A stretch of 64,000 nt of DNA from Elusimicrobiota bacterium (GTDB lineage: Bacteria; Elusimicrobiota; Elusimicrobia; UBA1565; JACRDR01). Numbering within the stretch: the first letter of the stretch is position 1; each line of letters starts with the position of its first letter. Of the stretch, positions 1 through 6,649 are shown piece by piece. The stretch lies in contig JACQBA010000015.1 in NCBI GenBank assembly GCA_016194745.1, forward strand, positions 217,358-281,357. The letters are read 5' to 3'. The position numbers and the translations under genes are program-made. The notes under the pieces are model-generated. The model made no database searches, was not told the origin of the DNA, and saw only the letters and a list, made by a program, of their open reading frames with translations.

Positions 1-1
1 G

Positions 2-349
2 TGGCGCACGCCCTACGTCCTGCGCACGTTCGTCGACGCGCGGGAGGCCCTCAGGACCCTGTCCCGGAGGCACCGCGTCGAGCCCGTCGAAGTTCCCGAC
101 CTCATCGTGCTCGACGTGCACATGCCGGGAATGAACGGCTTTGAGTTCCTTGCGGCCAAGGAGCGCTATCCGGCGATAGCGGGGGCGTGCGTCGTCCTTC
201 TGACGGGATATCCCGTCGACGCGCGGATCCCCAAATACTACGGCCTGCACGCCCAGAATTGCCTGCGCAAGGCGCGCGACTTGAAGGGCACGCGGACGAT
301 CTCCGCGATGATCGAAGGCTTATTACATTCCGCGCGCGCAAGCCGCTAG
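2..349 (+). CDS. Response-regulator receiver domain, 5' end outside window
   Basis: The frame is open from the window edge to the TAG, so the N-terminus lies outside. The visible part contains beta3 with the presumed phospho-acceptor Asp (LIVLDVHMPGMNGFEF), beta4 ending in a conserved Thr (VVLLTGYP) and a Lys near the expected beta5 position (NCLRKARD), although the usual KP is not present. No output domain follows, so this is either a stand-alone CheY-like receiver or the C-terminal receiver of a larger hybrid protein. The family fold is a phosphorylation-controlled switch; the partner kinase cannot be seen. A GTG inside the frame at 107 would remove the acceptor half and is not a credible start. 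Confidence 0.8.
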   Translation, partial: WRTPYVLRTFVDAREALRTLSRRHRVEPVEVPDLIVLDVHMPGMNGFEFLAAKERYPAIAGACVVLLTGYPVDARIPKYYGLHAQNCLRKARDLKGTRTISAMIEGLLHSARASR

Positions 350-427
350 CCGCTCCGGCGGGCGCCTCTGCCTCGCGGCACGCCGTCTTGTTATGTGCTA
401 CGCTTAAGGTAGAGAACAGGAGACGCC

Positions 428-604
428 ATGACCAAGAAAGCAGACCGCAAGCTTCCCCATGTGGTGCGCGACGAGCGCAAGACCGCCGTCGAGGCCCGCC
501 GCGTGCGCGCCGAGAAGACCGCCGCCTACGACGCGAAGTACCAGGCCGACGCGCTCGCGCGCCGCGAGAAGCTCGCCGCCGAAGCGTCCGCCAAGCCCGC
601 CTAG
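428..604 (+). CDS. Small highly charged protein, 58 aa
   Basis: This is a 58-residue Lys/Arg/Glu/Ala-rich ORF beginning MTKKADRKLPHVVRDERK. An AGGAG lies about 5 nt before the ATG and codon use matches the neighbours. There is no Cys, no membrane segment and no signal peptide; the sequence looks like one long charged helix. It is followed after 9 nt by the zinc-ribbon ORF on the same strand, so the two are probably co-transcribed. I do not recognise a family. Confidence 0.6.
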   Translation: MTKKADRKLPHVVRDERKTAVEARRVRAEKTAAYDAKYQADALARREKLAAEASAKPA

Positions 605-613
605 CGATCGCGC

Positions 614-784
614 ATGAAGGACAGACACGCGAAGGACTTCGCCCAGAAGCGCAACCCCCACGACAACGCGGGGTCGCCCGAGCGCGCGTGCCCCAAGTGC
701 GCGGAGAAATTTCCCCCCAAGCCGGGATTTCGCTTCACCTCGCTCAAGTGCCCCAAGTGCGGGGCGGCGCTCGGCAAGCGCTAG
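614..784 (+). CDS. Small zinc-ribbon protein, 56 aa
   Basis: A 56-residue ORF with two CPKC knuckles (residues about 26-29 and 47-50) spaced like a rubredoxin/FmdB-type zinc ribbon, a basic N-terminus (MKDRHAKDFAQKRNP) and the ending CGAALGKR. Four Cys in two CPxC motifs strongly suggest one structural zinc. It lies 9 nt behind the preceding small gene and has no Shine-Dalgarno of its own, so translation is probably coupled. Function is unknown; such proteins often bind nucleic acid or act as assembly factors. Confidence 0.65.
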   Translation: MKDRHAKDFAQKRNPHDNAGSPERACPKCAEKFPPKPGFRFTSLKCPKCGAALGKR

Positions 785-824
785 GCGGGTCTCGCCTCGC
801 CCGTCGTCGACGGCGCGCGCGAAA

Positions 825-856
825 AAACACCGGTCCTCTTTCGAGTCCCGGTGTTT
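825..856. terminator. Candidate bidirectional terminator hairpin
   Basis: A 9-bp perfect inverted repeat, AAACACCGG (825-833) and CCGGTGTTT (848-856), separated by 14 nt, lies between the plus-strand small genes and the convergent minus-strand gene. A-rich sequence before the left arm and TTT within the right arm give a weak U-tract in both directions. Confidence 0.5.
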
Positions 857-988
857 CTCGCAGTTCTGAAGACCTATTCGATCCTCGTCCCTGCACCTTC
901 AGGGTAACCCCGCCGCCCGAAGTCCGCCATGGACGGCGTGTCAGCCGTTGATGACGGTTTCGAGACGGCTAGCGTCGCCCGCAACGAC

Positions 989-1309
989 TTAGTGCTGGAC
1001 CAGCTGCTTGACCTTGAACTGCTCGATGCCGGCCGCGGCGTTCGCGTTGTGAAGCGAAAAGAACTCTCCCTTCGGAGGATTGATCTTCATCTTCTCGAAC
1101 GCGGGAAGGAGCCGGGTCTTGAAGAACCCATCCAGCGCCTCTTGCGAGGCCCAGACGTCGGCGACATGGATGTTTCCGGCGGGATCGAAGCCCGCCGCGT
1201 GGAAGATCATGCCTTCGGGCTGCCGGTGCTCCCAGTCGACTTCTTTGCGCAGCGTCTCGTAGTGGCTCTTCTTGAGGTCCGGCGCGGTGAACATTGCGAG
1301 GATCGCCAT
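989..1309 (-). CDS. Dimeric alpha/beta-barrel (ABM/EthD-like) protein
   Basis: A 106-residue protein beginning MAILAMFTAPDLKKSHYETL, with the pattern of the antibiotic-biosynthesis-monooxygenase/EthD ferredoxin-like fold: an N-terminal beta strand, helix LKKSHYETLRKE, a central HVADVWASQEALDGFF segment typical of these families, then an alpha-helical LLPAFEKM. The C-terminus is atypical. A strong AGGAGG precedes the ATG by 6 nt. It is monocistronic and convergent with the upstream small genes. Family members are often small oxygenases or heme/quinone-handling enzymes, but no catalytic residue can be assigned here. Confidence 0.65.
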   Translation of the reverse strand: MAILAMFTAPDLKKSHYETLRKEVDWEHRQPEGMIFHAAGFDPAGNIHVADVWASQEALDGFFKTRLLPAFEKMKINPPKGEFFSLHNANAAAGIEQFKVKQLVQH

Positions 1310-1524
1310 AGTACGCCTCCTTGTGCGTGATGTCTGCTCTTAAGTGTACCTCATGCCGTTGTAGCTTCCGCGAAGCCCATGTAAAACCTTTGTTAGGTGT
1401 CAGGTTTGCACTAGCGCGCTTAGCGTGCATGACTCACCGCCCAGCGCCCGCCGCCGCCGATGACGGCGCCCTCTGACGGTGCCGGTCGTTGACTGTCGAG
1501 TTTCCCTCGCGTCCTCCCCGCCAA

Positions 1525-1554
1525 TTCGCATTGGCTGGGGTTATTTGCTATCAT
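1525..1554 (+). promoter_or_regulatory. Candidate promoter of the initiator tRNA
   Basis: TTCGCA (1525-1530), an 18-nt spacer and TATCAT (1549-1554) resemble a sigma-70 promoter and end 5 nt before the mature tRNA 5' end, so little 5' trailer would need removal. Confidence 0.4.
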
Positions 1555-1559
1555 TCTGA

Positions 1560-1633
1560 CGCGGGGTAGAGCAGCCTGGTAGCTCGCAAGGCTCATAACC
1601 TTGAGGTCGCTGGTTCAAATCCAGCCCCCGCAC
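1560..1633 (+). tRNA. tRNA-fMet (CAU), initiator
   Basis: The 74-nt sequence folds into a complete cloverleaf: acceptor CGCGGGG/CCCCGCA with the C1-A72 mismatch diagnostic of bacterial initiators, D-arm AGCCTGGTAGCTCG, anticodon loop CTCATAA (anticodon CAT) and T-arm GCTGG-TTCAAAT-CCAGC. Two points are unusual. The anticodon stem is CAAGG/CCTTG, so only two of the three canonical G-C pairs next to the loop are kept. The discriminator position is C rather than the usual A. CCA is not encoded. The neighbouring sigma fragment and HipBA genes suggest this tRNA as an island boundary, though no duplicated 3' end was seen downstream. Confidence 0.93.
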
Positions 1634-1665
1634 CCGCTTTCAGTAGTTTCTCGACGAGTGAGCGA

Positions 1666-1704
1666 CAAAACCCCGGTCCAAAAAGGCCGGGGTTTTGCTT
1701 TTTT
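1666..1704 (+). terminator. Rho-independent terminator after tRNA-fMet
   Basis: A perfect 11-bp stem, CAAAACCCCGG (1666-1676) with CCGGGGTTTTG (1687-1697) and a 10-nt loop, is followed by CTTTTTT. It is the clearest intrinsic terminator in the window and ends the tRNA transcript. Confidence 0.9.
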
Positions 1705-1740
1705 AGACCCCTGCTGCACCACAATGTTAGTGGAGGTCCA

Positions 1741-1830
1741 ATGACGAGGAAAACGCTGTCGTACCGCCCCGCCGCGAACGCGAAAGCCCATCGTCTTCGA
1801 CCTTCCCCTTCCATAGATCGGCTCATCTGA
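1741..1830 (+). CDS. Possible 29-aa leader ORF
   Basis: ATG with GGAGG 4 nt upstream opens a 29-codon frame (MTRKTLSYRPAANAKAH at its start) whose TGA ends one base before the ATG of the sigma-like frame. The ribosome-binding site is good but the peptide has no recognisable family. It could be a leader peptide coupled to the sigma gene or the end of a degraded gene. Confidence 0.25.
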   Translation: MTRKTLSYRPAANAKAHRLRPSPSIDRLI

Positions 1831-1831
1831 G

Positions 1832-2236
1832 ATGTGGGAGGCCTATCGCGATGTTATCGAGAAATTTCATCCCATTTCACTCGAGACGGAACGGGAGCTT
1901 ATCGATCTAGCGCAGCGCGGATCGCGGTAAAGTCGCGACGAGATGGTTCTTCGGCACGTCGGGTTCGTTATTTTCAGGCTGCATAAGAGAACATATAGCC
2001 AGTACTTGGGACGTCACGGGGAGGATCTGCTTTCCATGGCGCTTCCCCTCCTTTTGAGCAAGATCGACAGCTATGATCTGGAATACCGGGATAAGCGCGG
2101 GAATCCTAAGCCGGTGAGGTTTTCATCATACATCTGGAAGCGCGTCGATGGTTTCATTATCGATTCGCTGAAGGAGATTCGCAGGACGGAGACCATCGAA
2201 ACTGCCATGGACTTGGAGTCGATGCCGGCGCTTTGA
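1832..2236 (+). pseudogene. Sigma-70 region 1.2/2-like gene interrupted by a nonsense codon
   Basis: The frame starts at ATG 1832, contains a TAA at 1928-1930 and continues in the same frame to a TGA at 2236. Before the stop it reads ETERELIDLAQRGSR, after it SRDEMVLRHVGFVIF, then HGEDLLSMALPLLLSKIDSYD and VRFSSYIWKRVDGFIIDSL. This matches sigma-70 region 1.2-2.4 (canonical RG-x-x-x-ARDxLVxHxxxxV, then DLxQxGxxGLxxAxxxFD, then RFSxYxxxxIR). The stop falls where sigma factors carry an ordinary residue; one base change (GAA to TAA) would explain it. There is no region 3 or 4. Translation from ATG 1943 would give a 97-residue region-2-only fragment, so a residual function cannot be excluded. The base composition is lower in GC than the window average. 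Confidence 0.7.
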
Positions 2237-2347
2237 AATCGGCGATCGGGTCTGATGATCTTGGGCATGTAGTTCGCTACGTTATGTATTAATATGTAAT
2301 AGCTCTATTTGAGATATTTAATAGAAATTATGTCAATTAATGTTCTT

Positions 2348-2445
2348 TTTAGATCATTAGTAGTGTATTGACTTTTTAGGAAATACGATGTATTATTGTT
2401 CTAGATGAGATACTTATAGCTAAATATACGATTAACTGATCTAAA
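2348..2445 (+). promoter_or_regulatory. AT-rich promoter/operator region of the HipBA operon
   Basis: About 2270-2455 is a strikingly AT-rich tract in an otherwise GC-rich window. It holds a near-consensus promoter: TTGACT (2368-2373), a 17-nt spacer and TATTAT (2391-2396). A 9-bp inverted repeat, TTTAGATCA (2348-2356) and TGATCTAAA (2437-2445), brackets the promoter. HipB-type antitoxins repress their own operon through such paired operators, so autoregulation is likely. The composition suggests recent acquisition. Confidence 0.6.
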
Positions 2446-2455
2446 TGGACACTTT

Positions 2456-2770
2456 ATGAATGAGGCATACACTCCCGAAGAATTGGCTCTCGCAATTGGA
2501 GAGAACATCCGATCGCTCCGACTGCAAAAGAATCTCACTCAGCAAGCCTTAGCCGCACAGGCGGGCGTGAGTATGAGTGCCTTGCGTCATCTCGAATCTG
2601 GACAAGGCGCGAATCTCGGAACGCTCATCCGCGCCGTCCGTGCCCTAGACAAACAAGAGTGGCTCCAAGCCTTGGCGCCACGGATTACGATCAATCCCTT
2701 GCACATGACACAATCGCTTGCCACGCGGCAGCGCGCGCGTGGGCGCCGAAATAAGGGGACCCATGGCTAA
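2456..2770 (+). CDS. hipB: HipB-like XRE antitoxin / autorepressor
   Basis: A 104-residue protein with an XRE/Cro helix-turn-helix at about residues 14-70 (IGENIRSLRLQKNLTQQALA, then GVSMSALRHLESGQ). The long basic tail (RQRARGRRNKGTHG) is typical of HipB-type or DNA-binding antitoxins. It overlaps the downstream kinase by 8 nt (ATGGCTAA), so translation is coupled and the proteins are made in a fixed ratio. By family knowledge it binds HipA and represses the shared promoter. The AT-rich upstream region holds its probable operators. Confidence 0.85.
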   Translation: MNEAYTPEELALAIGENIRSLRLQKNLTQQALAAQAGVSMSALRHLESGQGANLGTLIRAVRALDKQEWLQALAPRITINPLHMTQSLATRQRARGRRNKGTHG

Positions 2771-4073
2771 GAAAGCGGCGGCCGAGCGCTACCACCCCGT
2801 CCGACGGATTGAGGCCTACGTCTGGGACATGTTCGTGGGCGCAGTCGCGCTGGACCCGGCTCTTGGCTACTACGTCTTCGCCTACGATAAGGAGTTCGGT
2901 CGAAGCGGAATACAACTCGCGCCGGTTCATATGCCTGCGGATGATTCCGAGAGAACATACGTCTTCACCGACCTCCCGGAAGCGACCTATCGGCGGTTGC
3001 CCGCGATGCTCGCGGACGCGCTGCCGGACGAGTTCGGCAACGCGCTCATCGACAAGTACATGGCGGAACGAGGTCTGCCGAAATCGCGTATCAGCGCCCT
3101 CGATCGACTGGCTTATATGGGCAAGCGCGCTATGGGAGCGCTCGAGTTCAAGCCGGCTCGAGGACCGCAAACAAAGATCCCCACCGCGCTCGAATTGGGC
3201 GAGCTAGTAGCGGTGGCCCGAAAGGTAGTCACTGGAAATCTCGAAGGCAATTCAGCGGCGGAAGCGGCCCTCAGAAGCATCATCGAGGTCGGCACCTCCG
3301 CAAACGGCGCTCGCGCGAAGGCCGTCATCGGATGGAACCGAAAAACTTCCGAGATCCGATCCGGCCAATTCGAGCTGCTGCCTGGGTTTGAGCATTGGCT
3401 CCTGAAGTTTGATGGGATGGGGCAAGACCGTGAGTTGGGCGCATCGCAGGACTTCGGGCGGATTGAGTATGCCTACTTCCTTATGGCCAAGCAGGTGGGA
3501 ATCGACATCCCGGAATCGCGACTGCTCGAGGAAAATGACCGAGCGCACTTCATGACGCGGCGCTTCGACCGCGAAGATGACGGCACCAGGCATCATCTTC
3601 AGAGTCTTTGCGCGATGGACCATCTCGACTTCAAGAAGAAGTCCGCCAACAGCTACGAGCAGCTCTTCATGACGATGCGGCAACTGAAGCTCGGCCACTC
3701 GGCCGAAGTCGAGGCATTCCGTCGAATGGCGCTCAACGTCATGGGCCGCAACTGCGATGACCACACGAAAAACTTCTCTTTCCTGCTTCGCAAGGGCGGC
3801 TCGTGGGAGTTCTCCCCCGCTTACGATATTACGTTCGCCCATAACCCGGACGGCGAATGGACCAACCAACACCTAATGTCGGTCAATGGGAAGTTCGGAG
3901 AGATCTCGCGAGATGATTGCCTGGCGCTGGCCAACCGTTTCGGAATTGGCGAAGCGCAGTCGATCCTAAAGCAGGTCCGACAGACGGTTGAAGAATGGCC
4001 AGCCTTCGCGAAGAAAGCCGGCGTCCAACCAGGCGAGATGAAGCGTATCCGCACGCAGCTCCGGCTGCTCTAG
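2763..4073 (+). CDS. hipA: HipA-like serine/threonine kinase toxin
   Basis: This 436-residue protein has the HipA kinase layout: a Ser/Gly-rich loop VGTSANGARAKAV (about 176-188) like the autophosphorylated P-loop of HipA, RRFDR (about 266-270), a catalytic segment NCDDHTKNFSFLL (about 330-342) and a metal-binding SPAYDITFAH (about 351-360). Catalytic Asp and Asn are present, so the kinase looks active. HipA kinases phosphorylate translation factors, classically glutamyl-tRNA synthetase, and induce growth arrest unless bound by HipB. The ATG overlapping the hipB stop is preferred over upstream in-frame codons. Position beside a tRNA and a broken sigma gene suggests a mobile island. Confidence 0.9.
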   Translation: MAKKAAAERYHPVRRIEAYVWDMFVGAVALDPALGYYVFAYDKEFGRSGIQLAPVHMPADDSERTYVFTDLPEATYRRLPAMLADALPDEFGNALIDKYMAERGLPKSRISALDRLAYMGKRAMGALEFKPARGPQTKIPTALELGELVAVARKVVTGNLEGNSAAEAALRSIIEVGTSANGARAKAVIGWNRKTSEIRSGQFELLPGFEHWLLKFDGMGQDRELGASQDFGRIEYAYFLMAKQVGIDIPESRLLEENDRAHFMTRRFDREDDGTRHHLQSLCAMDHLDFKKKSANSYEQLFMTMRQLKLGHSAEVEAFRRMALNVMGRNCDDHTKNFSFLLRKGGSWEFSPAYDITFAHNPDGEWTNQHLMSVNGKFGEISRDDCLALANRFGIGEAQSILKQVRQTVEEWPAFAKKAGVQPGEMKRIRTQLRLL

Positions 4074-4124
4074 CGAACAGGTGCCGCTGGATGCCGGGCC
4101 CAACGCATTGCTACTATCGTATTC

Positions 4125-4742
4125 GTGAAAGCGCCGGCGCACTCCGTCTACCAGCTTCGTGTTACACTCATTGGAAGCAATCCGCCGATCTGGCGGACGA
4201 TCCTTGTTCCAGGGAGCATTACGCTTCAACGTCTGCACATGGTCATTCAGAAGACGATGGGCTGGGAGACGAGCCATTTGCATTTGTTCAAGATCGGCCC
4301 GGATGAATACGGAGATCCGAACCCGGAGTGGCCGGAGGTCCAGGACCATCGGAAAGTGCGGCTCTATCAGGCGGCGCAGGACATCGGCCAGTTCGTCTAC
4401 ATCTACGACATGGGAGACGGCTGGCAGCATGAAGTCTTGGTCGAGCGAGCGTATTCCGACAAGACGTTCACGGGCGCGCCGACTTGCCTTGCCGGCGAGC
4501 GCGCATGCCCGCCCGAGGACTGCGGGGGCATCGGCGGCTACACGGAGTTGCTGGAAACCCTTCGTGACCGCCTCCATCCGGAGCATCGCCGGATGAAGCA
4601 ATGGATGGGCGGTCCTTTCGATCCCGAGGCGTTCGATTTAGCTGAGACTAACCGGCTGCTCTGGTTTCTCGCCTCGCGCAAGGCGAGAATCATTGAAGTC
4701 GAAGAAGCGATCAAGCGAAAGCAGAAACCATACCTCCACTAA
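4125..4742 (+). CDS. Plasmid pRiA4b ORF-3 family protein
   Basis: The 205-residue protein has the hallmarks of the pRiA4b ORF-3-like family: VYQLRVTLIGSNPPIWRTI, then LHMVIQKTMGWETSHLHLF, YIYDMGDGWQHEVLVE and the Cys/Gly-rich CLAGERACPPEDCGGIGGY, ending with a DPEAFDL segment. Such proteins are common on plasmids and in genomic islands, and their biochemical role is not established. The start is a GTG without Shine-Dalgarno; TACTAT lies 7 nt upstream, consistent with a leaderless transcript. It lies 51 nt downstream of hipA on the same strand and may belong to the same island. Confidence 0.85.
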   Translation: MKAPAHSVYQLRVTLIGSNPPIWRTILVPGSITLQRLHMVIQKTMGWETSHLHLFKIGPDEYGDPNPEWPEVQDHRKVRLYQAAQDIGQFVYIYDMGDGWQHEVLVERAYSDKTFTGAPTCLAGERACPPEDCGGIGGYTELLETLRDRLHPEHRRMKQWMGGPFDPEAFDLAETNRLLWFLASRKARIIEVEEAIKRKQKPYLH

Positions 4743-4755
4743 CCACGGCCTGAAG

Positions 4756-4785
4756 GCGGGTGTTTACATAGTTGTAAACACCCGC
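4756..4785. terminator. Perfect 13-bp inverted repeat between convergent genes
   Basis: GCGGGTGTTTACA (4756-4768), a 4-nt TAGT spacer and TGTAAACACCCGC (4773-4785) form a strong hairpin between the convergent pRiA4b-type gene and the small minus-strand gene. It has no U-tract, so it may be a processing or termination structure or a protein-binding dyad. Confidence 0.5.
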
Positions 4786-4787
4786 TG

Positions 4788-4829
4788 GTTACCAAACGAT
4801 CACCAAGTTCTCCGGTCCTGTTTGGTAAC
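4788..4829. repeat. 10-bp inverted repeat overlapping a gene end
   Basis: GTTACCAAAC (4788-4797) and GTTTGGTAAC (4820-4829) are perfect inverted copies with a 22-nt loop. The left copy contains the stop codon of the small minus-strand ORF. The two adjacent hairpins could be remnants of mobile-element ends. Confidence 0.4.
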
Positions 4830-4959
4830 GGCTGGCCGAGGTCTTGCCTTTCGCATGCTTCTGCAAGGCACTCTTTAAACCCCAGATAGTTCTGAGTTTT
4901 TCCTCCGCATTTTTTCCTAGTAGCTTTTTCGCAGCCTGCTCAACAACGTTTCGTCCCAT
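4789..4959 (-). CDS. Small basic protein with KLRTIWxxKxALxK motif, 56 aa
   Basis: The 56-residue frame starts with ATG (MGRNVVEQAAKKLLGK) just past the TolC stop and contains EEKLRTIWGLKSALQKHA followed by KGKTSA. The same motif recurs at 25313-25390 on the minus strand (KKLKTIWDFKNALKKYA then KRKTSD), about 20 kb away. Two independent copies with the pattern KL-TIW--K-AL-K-AK-KTS argue that this is a real protein family rather than chance. It is Lys-rich with an amphipathic helix and has no signal peptide. No Shine-Dalgarno is visible. It would be the last gene of the RND/TolC operon. Confidence 0.5.
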   Translation of the reverse strand: MGRNVVEQAAKKLLGKNAEEKLRTIWGLKSALQKHAKGKTSASRYQTGPENLVIVW

Positions 4960-4969
4960 GCGTTGCGAC

Positions 4970-6202
4970 TCAACGCCCCAATAGCTGCAGGACTCGCGTC
5001 TGCGCCAGCGCGTAGTCGCGCCGTCGTTCGGCAGACTGCCGCAGAAAGCCCAATTGTCGCTGAGCGGCGCTTAGGACATCCACGGAGTTCTTGACGCCGC
5101 GCCCGTACTCATCGATGATCACGGTAAGATAGCGACGGCCCTGCGTGATGCGCTCCTCGCCGTTGTGTACCAGCTCATGGAGATGCCTCAGTTCCTCCTT
5201 GGATCGCTCGAGTTCCGCCGAGTAGGTCGCGGACGCCTGGCTGGCCTGCCGGGCGTAGCCCTCGCGCTTGAGTGAGAGGGCCGAGGCTTCCGCGCGCGAT
5301 CGCAGGCCGTCGAACAGAGGAATGCGCAGGCGCAGTCCTACGGCGCGGTCGTCGCGCATGCTTTGGCTCAAGTAGTCGCGGTCCCGCAGCGTGTAGAGCG
5401 AGTAACCGCCGTAGAGATCGAGGGACGGCGCCCACCACCGCGCCGCGGCGGAGCCCTGCCCGGCCGCCACGGCTTCGGACGCCTGCAGCCAGGAGACCGA
5501 CGGCGGAACGGTTCCCGCGGTGGCTAGTAACGCATCGTCATGAGCGTGAGGCACCGAGGTCGAAGTGACGAACTGTGTTCCCGGGGAAGATCCGACCCGG
5601 GCGGCCAACGCGATCTGGATCAGCTCGGCCTCATGCCGCAGGCTCTCCTCCTCTTCGGCCAGGACCGAGCGGTTGATCTGGAACTCGAGCCGGTCGGCTT
5701 CCGTCGCCATCCCCGCCTTGATCCGGCGTTCCGCGAGCTCGAGATGCTTCTCGTTTCGGCCCGCGGCGTCCTGGACGATGCCGAGCCGCTCGCGGGTCGA
5801 CACGAGCTCCCAATACGCCTTTCTGGCCTCGAACAGCTCCTCGGCCGCGGACCGCCGGTACGCCGACTCCGCCAAGGCCGCCTGACCGCGACGGGTCCGT
5901 TCCTCGATCGCGTCGTGGCCGCCTCGGAAAACGTTGACGACGGCCTCGAGAGAACCGTAGGGCTCGCTGCGCCAGGGATAGGCGCCGGTTTGAAAGCGCT
6001 CGCCTCCTGCGATCCCCTCCACGCTGGGAAGCCAGGAGCGCCCGAGGTGCCCCAGCCTTTTCTTCGCGCTTTCGGCCTGGAGCGCGGACCCCCGCGCCTC
6101 GTCGTTATGCTCGGCGACGAGACGCGGGAGGTCGTCGAACGACAGCGGCTGCGGCTCCTTGGCCGCGACCGGCAGCGCCAACAACAGAAGCAGAACGCGC
6201 AT
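4970..6202 (-). CDS. TolC-family outer-membrane efflux channel
   Basis: A 410-residue protein with a short signal peptide (MRVLLLLLALPVAAK) and the repeated long alpha-hairpin architecture of TolC/OEP proteins: YWELVSTRERLGIVQDAA, IKAGMATEADRLEFQINR and a C-terminal equivalent DEYGRGVKNSVDVLSAAQ. These mirror the GxxTxxDVLxAQ signature in each half. It should form the outer-membrane exit duct for the RND pump encoded two genes upstream. The ATG directly abuts the TAG of the preceding gene, indicating tight coupling. At 410 aa it is close to the usual family length. Confidence 0.88.
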   Translation of the reverse strand: MRVLLLLLALPVAAKEPQPLSFDDLPRLVAEHNDEARGSALQAESAKKRLGHLGRSWLPSVEGIAGGERFQTGAYPWRSEPYGSLEAVVNVFRGGHDAIEERTRRGQAALAESAYRRSAAEELFEARKAYWELVSTRERLGIVQDAAGRNEKHLELAERRIKAGMATEADRLEFQINRSVLAEEEESLRHEAELIQIALAARVGSSPGTQFVTSTSVPHAHDDALLATAGTVPPSVSWLQASEAVAAGQGSAAARWWAPSLDLYGGYSLYTLRDRDYLSQSMRDDRAVGLRLRIPLFDGLRSRAEASALSLKREGYARQASQASATYSAELERSKEELRHLHELVHNGEERITQGRRYLTVIIDEYGRGVKNSVDVLSAAQRQLGFLRQSAERRRDYALAQTRVLQLLGR

Positions 6203-6649
6203 CTAGTCGAGGTTGTCGAAGGCGCTCAGCAGCTTGCGCTTGCCCTGCGTGTACGTCACGTCGATGTTGAAGGGCTTGCGTGTGGGCTTCGGGGGCTTGC
6301 CGCTGAAGACCCCGTCCTTGAGCGCGAGCGAGAAGGGCTTCTTCGTGATCTTGCCCTTCTTTTCCTCTTCGAGGACGCCCTTGGCCTTCGCGTCGAAGCC
6401 CTTGAGGTCGAGCGCCTTCATGTCTTTGTCGTAGAGGTAGACCTTGACGCTCCCGTCCTCGGAGCGCACGAGCTCGGCCTTGTAGACGACGGCCGCCTTG
6501 GCGCCGAGGTCGTGCTCCTTGGCATCGATCACCGGCGAGATGACCCCTCCTTGCTTCGCCGCGTCGGTTAGCTTCGGACCGTGGCCCTCATCATGCGCGA
6601 GCGCGGGTACGGGGGACACGAGCAACAGCATTAGTGCGAGCTTCTTCAT
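6203..6649 (-). CDS. Periplasmic protein of a metal-efflux operon, 148 aa
   Basis: The protein has a clear signal peptide (MKKLALMLLLVSPVPALA) followed by a His/Asp start (HDEGHGPKLTDAAKQGG). The rest reads as beta strands with an Asp-rich segment (VKVYLYDKDMKALDLKGFDA), followed by a Lys-rich stretch. The HDEGHG motif at the mature N-terminus suggests metal binding. It lies between the RND pump and TolC with a TAATG overlap upstream (Shine-Dalgarno AAGGAG inside the RND gene) and a zero-nt gap downstream. It occupies the position where a periplasmic adaptor is usual but is far too short to be one; a metal chaperone role is inferred. Confidence 0.7.
   Translation of the reverse strand: MKKLALMLLLVSPVPALAHDEGHGPKLTDAAKQGGVISPVIDAKEHDLGAKAAVVYKAELVRSEDGSVKVYLYDKDMKALDLKGFDAKAKGVLEEEKKGKITKKPFSLALKDGVFSGKPPKPTRKPFNIDVTYTQGKRKLLSAFDNLD

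Noticed and set aside
187..951. A 254-codon plus-strand frame across the first two small genes
   Set aside because: Out of frame with the receiver and both small proteins, basic low-complexity composition, and it runs through the hairpin at 825-856.
2718..2762. Upstream extension of hipA
   Set aside because: It lies inside hipB; ATG 2763 overlaps the hipB stop in the usual coupled way and matches the HipA length.
4756..4829. CRISPR-like repeat unit
   Set aside because: There are two different hairpins, not a repeat-spacer series; no CRISPR array or cas gene was seen in the window.
1633..4829. Attachment site made by the tRNA 3' end
   Set aside because: No second copy of the tRNA 3' sequence was found downstream and there is no integrase gene, so I do not claim an att site.
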